Below are positions 60,901-64,000 of a DNA stretch of 64,000 nucleotides, piece by piece. The stretch's first letter is position 1. The number at the start of each line of letters is the position of its first letter. This stretch comes from Haliclystus octoradiatus (lineage: Eukaryota > Cnidaria > Staurozoa > Stauromedusae > Haliclystidae): the NCBI GenBank assembly GCA_916610825.1, contig OU744448.1, positions 27,860,107 to 27,924,106 on the forward strand, written 5' to 3'. A program made the position numbers and the translations under genes. A model generated the notes under the pieces. The model saw only the letters and a list, made by a program, of their open reading frames with translations. It had not been told where the DNA came from and did no database searches.

Positions 60901-63085
60901 AACATCCTTTCTGATGAATCAATAACCATGACAACACATGTTTCTCTGGTTTGCATATTATCTACAGATTGAAAATATAGGCAGAAGGATCACAAACTCG
61001 AAGTAAAAGATACATCGCTCACATGCATGTAGAATAGTTAATAAGAAAATGTTCAATGTTTCTACCACAATATTTATATTTTAATAATTTTGTTTCAGGG
61101 GAAAGATATTTGTCAATGCTGTTCAGAATTCCTCAAAGGTATGATACATCTTTATGAAATTAAATGTATTAGCTTGCGTGCAGCCCTGCTATTTTCCTTC
61201 CTCAACTGTATTCTTTTTGGAAAATTGAGTCCGCGTCTGCCCGCATGTTGGCTATTTGCGCCACTGCTAGGTTGAACCGTGCTTCCCAATTGGTAGGATA
61301 TATGGGATATGAATATGATTAAATGTTTTCTTTCAACAAAACTCTAATTTGGCTCCTAGTAGCCTGATTACACTTTCCGAAACGTTTTAGTCTGTCACAA
61401 AGTGCCGAATTCATGTACCCGAAGGCTAGCACAAATTCAGAAGGGTTTCAATTATCAAGAAGCTTTTCTTATTTAAATTATGATTTTTGGATTTCATATT
61501 TTCTATGTTTTGAAATTCGTGTCATCAAGATTCAAGTTAATTTGATAAGATTTCTCCAGAACTATGAAGCATTTCAATTCAATCGCAGAAAGTGTTTCAT
61601 CTGTCAATGTAGTTCATGGAAGACTGAAACCTTCGGTGACACAGAAAAAACAAACATGTGCCATACTACCCAATTGCTCAAACTACAGAAATATAGAAAG
61701 CAATGCGTACTACAAATATATGAATAAAACAATCCAGATATAGAGTCCTCAAAATTGCGGAAGAGCAATTGAGCGATACATCTAGTAATTTTGTTTATAC
61801 TTTTAATGATGTTTGCTCGATACTGATGTGCAGAAAGCAGTGTAGAATGATGATAAGGGATAGGACGTTGTCTCCTTTACTCAGAGTTTCGTCAGCCGGT
61901 TTTTATTGATAAATGTTCATCAGAGACAATAATTTTGAAAAATTTCGTCTCATGAGAGCTATCTCAAGAATTTTTTATGACGTAGACAGCATCTTATCTT
62001 TGACTAGCTTGCTGTAATTTTGCTATATATAGTTATTCTGGTACTTGTTTATAAAGATACTTTACAAAAACAAATGTAAGTATATTTTTAATCAAATTTA
62101 TTGAATTAAGTTTGAAAAATGATCTTTCAATGTGTTAAAAGAAATGTAGAATTTTTTTAATGATTCTGATTCCTACCAGACTGAAAATTCTGCGATTTTT
62201 GAATATGAATAGTCTTTTATTTCAAATTAAATTTTACGTGCATGCTTTTTGCGCGTGGAGCTTTCCGTTTAGTAGGAATCCATCAGCAAGCAGTTGTAAT
62301 TCAAAGCGTAGTAACCTTAGCCATGGGGTCTTGGGTTCAATCACTGAGAGAGAGGATCACTTTTGGTTGCCATCAGGAAGGGCATCCGGCCACACACTCC
62401 ACTGCAAGCCTTACCCATTTGAGAGGATTATTGACGGAACATCGATAATAAAATCTCTACAATTATTCATTTCAGAGGGACAACTGATCAAACCAGCTCA
62501 ATATGGTCGAAAGGTATTTATTTATGGAACACGTTAAATCATTTAACATAATAATGTAAAAACAATGTTTTACGTCTTTGTGTGGGATGTTAGTCAATCC
62601 ATATGGTCAATCGCAAGTTCTCTATCTGTGGTAACTGTCAGGTATGACGGAGTTCTTTTGAACAGCTGATTTTGTCGCATCAGCTTCAAAACCACCTCAG
62701 TTATGGGGGGTGCAGTCATATCAAAAGCGTACAGCCGCGTCATGAAGGAGGGATGTCAAATATTGGGACATTTACTGAATACGTACTTTATGGATGTTTC
62801 TTAACAGTAATTCAAGGGGTTAAATTCCCCTCTTTTTCTGAATCCTTGACAGAACACAGGACAGAACAATGCAGTATTTTAAGGGGTTTCCTCTAGTACT
62901 CTCATTAATTAACTGTATATTCTCTAATCTGAAAGTTTTGACGATTCAGATGTATGTATTGTCGAGTATTGTCGCTTACTTACACAAATTATCAGACTGA
63001 TTGATTGTGTTGTTTATGTTTTATTGCCTAGGGAACAGAACGATACGTTGTACTGATGGATAGTTTATTGATTTGTTGTAAACAG
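46344..63085 (+). CDS. SOS: Son of sevenless Ras guanine-nucleotide exchange factor, 5' sixteen exons (partial at 3' end)
   Basis: Exons: 46344-46424, 50333-50593, 51085-51168, 51484-51564, 52757-52816, 55946-56044, 56620-56667, 57197-57343, 58520-58654, 58804-58896, 59598-59648, 60067-60143, 60488-60581, 61099-61138, 62476-62513, 63032-63085; 481 codons, all GT-AG and in phase. The start ATG (AAAATGC) opens [10 protein letters not shown], before PPKWRG as in animal SOS. Residues ~25-185 are the double histone fold ([50 protein letters not shown]). Residues ~195-410 are the DH domain ([29 protein letters not shown]). [20 protein letters not shown] leads into the PH domain ([14 protein letters not shown]), where the window ends. 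SOS links receptor-bound Grb2 to Ras at the plasma membrane. The REM, Cdc25 and proline-rich regions lie downstream. Confidence 0.93.
46840..47488. repeat. Nested duplications in SOS intron 1
   Basis: A block beginning AAACGCTCTTTAATGATCT occurs at about 46919-47029 and again from 47030. Its second half (GCAGACAGGTCTCGATTGTC...GATGCGCTG) recurs at 47432-47485. The preceding 46840-46918 segment (CACCCGTACCACTCCTCTAT, CTAAGAGCAATGATT) has an inverted relative at 53668-53750. The unit is unidentified. Confidence 0.5.
47573..47645 (-). repeat. tRNA-derived SINE-like head
   Basis: On the minus strand GGAGGATTAGCTCAGGTGGC gives a good box A and GTGGTTCAAATCC a good box B, 44 bases apart, as in a tRNA gene. 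The acceptor ends do not pair (GGAGGAT against GAAGGTC) and no anticodon stem forms, so it is not a working tRNA. A SINE head or tRNA pseudogene in SOS intron 1. Confidence 0.5.
49480..49777. mobile_element. hAT-like miniature element, CAGAGCCATCTATTTAC family (copy 1)
   Basis: Element 49488-49769 lies between perfect 8-bp duplications ATTTACAC (49480-49487, 49770-49777). The termini CAGAGCCATCTATTTACAAG and its inverted copy run about 30 bases. CAGNG ends with 8-bp duplications are hAT features. It lies in SOS intron 1. Confidence 0.75.
51882..51914 (+). repeat. (GAT)n microsatellite
   Basis: Eleven GAT trinucleotides in SOS intron 4. Confidence 0.85.
51928..52660. mobile_element. Large member of the CAGGGTCCGACAAAAG family
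   Basis: Starts CAGGGCCCGCAAGAAGG and ends CCACTTTTGTCGGACCCTG. ATTCTAGATCCTGGAAGGCT at the left is mirrored by TTCCCGGAATTAAGGATTCC at the right. At 733 bp it is four times longer than the copies in channel A introns and has no clean target duplication, so it may be composite. It lies in SOS intron 4, ending about 100 bases before exon 5. Confidence 0.5.
53668..53750. repeat. Inverted relative of the 46840 repeat
   Basis: CAATCATTGCTCTTAGCAAA, CCTCTAGAAA and AGAGTGGTAAGGGTGCCTT reproduce in reverse orientation the order seen at 46840-46918. Lies in SOS intron 5. Confidence 0.45.
53876..53906 (-). ncRNA. Degenerate hammerhead-ribozyme-like motif
   Basis: On the minus strand CTTAAGA (one base off CTGANGA) is followed by a GGGG/CCCC stem with a short loop and then GAAACGTTG. 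This is the arrangement of the minimal hammerheads carried by Penelope-like retroelements, whose ends often read ACGTTTCGG. The mismatch at a core G should abolish cleavage. Probably a retroelement relic in SOS intron 5. Confidence 0.3.
54926..55123 (+). CDS. Candidate alternative first exon of SOS
   Basis: An ATG (GTAATGC context) opens 66 codons to a strong CAT|GTAAGA donor that ends in phase 0, the phase needed to join SOS exon 6 at 55946 ([12 protein letters not shown]). The peptide starts [16 protein letters not shown] and is strongly basic. It cannot be an internal cassette, because the frame upstream of the ATG is closed just after the nearest acceptor. Used as a first exon it would replace the histone fold and leave DH onward. 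No expression evidence; could be chance. Confidence 0.25.
56953..57032. repeat. ACTCAGAGTTTC hairpin
   Basis: GTTACTCAGAGTTTCATGCG and its complement CGCGTGAAACTCAGAGTTAC form a 25-base stem around a 30-base loop. Related to the element at 3053-3191. Lies in SOS intron 7. Confidence 0.6.
57623..57791. mobile_element. Decayed CAGGGTCCGACAAAAG-family element
   Basis: The right end CCACTTTTGTCGGACCTG is well kept; the left CAGGATCTGAGAAAAGG is diverged. The interior GGAATCTGG and CAGGAATCTAGAAT blocks match the other copies. No target duplication. Lies in SOS intron 8. Confidence 0.45.
57958..58255. mobile_element. hAT-like miniature element, CAGAGCCATCTATTTAC family (copy 2)
   Basis: Element 57966-58247 lies between perfect 8-bp duplications CTGCATAG (57958-57965, 58248-58255). 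Its sequence is close to the reverse complement of copy 1 at 49488-49769, so the two inserted in opposite orientations. Lies in SOS intron 8. Confidence 0.78.
59138..59415. mobile_element. hAT-like miniature element, CAGAGCCATCTATTTAC family (copy 3, older)
   Basis: Begins CAGAGCCATCTATTTACAAG and ends TTTAAATAGATGACTCTG, with the shared GGACAGATGCCAGTCACGTG block but a different interior. The flanks GCTCAATG and GTTTGATG match at 5 of 8. Lies in SOS intron 10. Confidence 0.65.
61861..61925. repeat. Partial ACTCAGAGTTTC element
   Basis: GGACGTTGTCTCCTTTACTC followed by AGAGTTTCGTCAGCCGG matches the right arm of 3053-3191 in reverse orientation. Lies in SOS intron 14. Confidence 0.45.
62310..62420 (+). 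repeat. SINE-like fragment
   Basis: GGGTTCAATC (box-B-like) is followed about 25 bases on by GGTTGCCATCAGGAAGGGC and ATCCGGCCACA. The AGGAAGGGCATCCGG block is a recurrent feature of animal SINE/LINE tails. No clear box A. Lies in SOS intron 14, close to exon 15. Confidence 0.4.
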
Positions 63086-63264
63086 GTAAATATTGCTCAC
63101 TCATATCTAGTTTTTGAAACAGTGAAAGGTGCTTTGTAGTTAATGATTTACCACAGAGAGACTCGAACATCAAGTAACTAAATAATTGAAGCTGACATTG
63201 GCACTATATCACTCCTATCTCACTCAAGTACGGACATACAAACTCCGAGAGATAACTCTTAAAG

Positions 63265-63630
63265 GCTGATTTCCACTAAGCGAAAATTTCACTGCAGTGA
63301 ATTTTTTAATGCAAAATATGCTAATACGCATGCGTAGTGTGACGTTGAAGCGACGCTGGAGCGGCTGTGGTAATTTTCGGTTGAAACTTTTCCTGCTTTT
63401 TTGTGATTCTTTTCAGCGAAAAATAGTTGAAACCAATCTGAGCATTGCATTGATGTTGTCATGGTATCATTATCGATCAGTGTACTTGCAGCCGACATCA
63501 CATTCAAATTTCAAATTTCGAAAAAATTTCATGCATCTGTAGTGGAAATTATGCAGCGAAATTTTCGCCGCGAAAGTCCCCACGAAAAATTCGCTGCATC
63601 GAAATTTTCGTCTAGTGGAAGTTTCATCTG
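63265..63630. mobile_element. Foldback element, TTCCACTA-GCGAAAATTTC arms
   Basis: TTTCCACTAAGCGAAAATTT and ACTGCAGTGAATTTTT at the left are mirrored by AAATTCGCTGCATCGAAATT and TTCGTCTAGTGGAA at the right. The interior is a GC-richer palindrome (GCAGCGAAATTTTCGCCGCG). Lies downstream of the last SOS exon seen. ORFs here are by-products of the repeat. Confidence 0.5.
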
Positions 63631-64000
63631 TTATATGGGGCGTATCACTTTGGGGGCGTATCAATTATGATTCTACAATTTTTTACTGTTCCAAGACTTT
63701 ATCGGGTATTTTGCTAGAAAATGGAATGTCAACAGATAAACAGACGAAAGAGACGCCAAATAATGGTTTAATTGTCATACAGAGATTGTCTAGGAATTTT
63801 CATTGGTTCGTTTTATTTTTTTTCACCTCCCGTCGGAATCAAATTTCATAGATTTCTTAATGCGTCATCTCACGATCCTGTATAACGTGCCTATTTTGGC
63901 AACTGCTGTATTTACGTACATATAGTAGAATGCGAGTTGAAATAAATAAAATTATTATTATAGTATGTAGTCACCAGACCTTTGATGCTGTTTTTCAAAT

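Noticed and set aside
63297..63851. ORFs after the last SOS exon as the next SOS exon
   Set aside because: None resembles the SOS PH domain, and most lie in the foldback element at 63265-63630.

Overview
This window is AT-rich invertebrate metazoan DNA. It has long genes broken by many GT-AG introns, well-conserved animal housekeeping and signalling proteins, and dense short foldback transposons. I cannot name the species. Exons were assembled by eye from splice sites, reading phase and family resemblance.

Layout. (1) 190-10326, + strand: the last eleven exons (790 codons) of pyruvate carboxylase, from the end of the biotin-carboxylase domain through the carboxyltransferase domain to the biotinyl domain. 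(2) 10327-17350: mostly anonymous sequence with one small membrane-protein ORF (12932-13189) and a 398-bp foldback element. (3) 17360-23409: a 6.05-kb DNA transposon with perfect 59-bp inverted termini and a perfect 9-bp target duplication. It looks Mutator-like: it holds a 210-bp tandem array, decayed transposase-like exons and, nested inside, a 5'-truncated LINE with its own 12-bp target duplication. (4) 23610-34818 (+) and 36809-45075 (-): two paralogous ankyrin/six-TM TRP-type channel genes in tail-to-tail orientation. Each has 13 exons, with the same phase at every intron and nine of thirteen exon lengths identical. (5) 46344-63085 (+): the first sixteen exons of a Son-of-sevenless Ras exchange factor (histone fold, DH domain, start of the PH domain), running out of the window.

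The genes are not an operon and have no evident shared pathway. Pyruvate carboxylase is mitochondrial anaplerosis, the two channels are membrane proteins born by local duplication, and SOS is receptor-to-Ras signalling. Introns and spacers carry at least eight miniature-element families. They include two hAT-like families with 8-bp target duplications, a TTAA-flanked family, a pogo-like family, a tRNA-derived SINE-like sequence and several hairpin repeats. The most interesting region is the nested 6-kb transposon, which landed about 200 bp upstream of the first channel gene's start codon, with a TATA-like box stranded on its far side.
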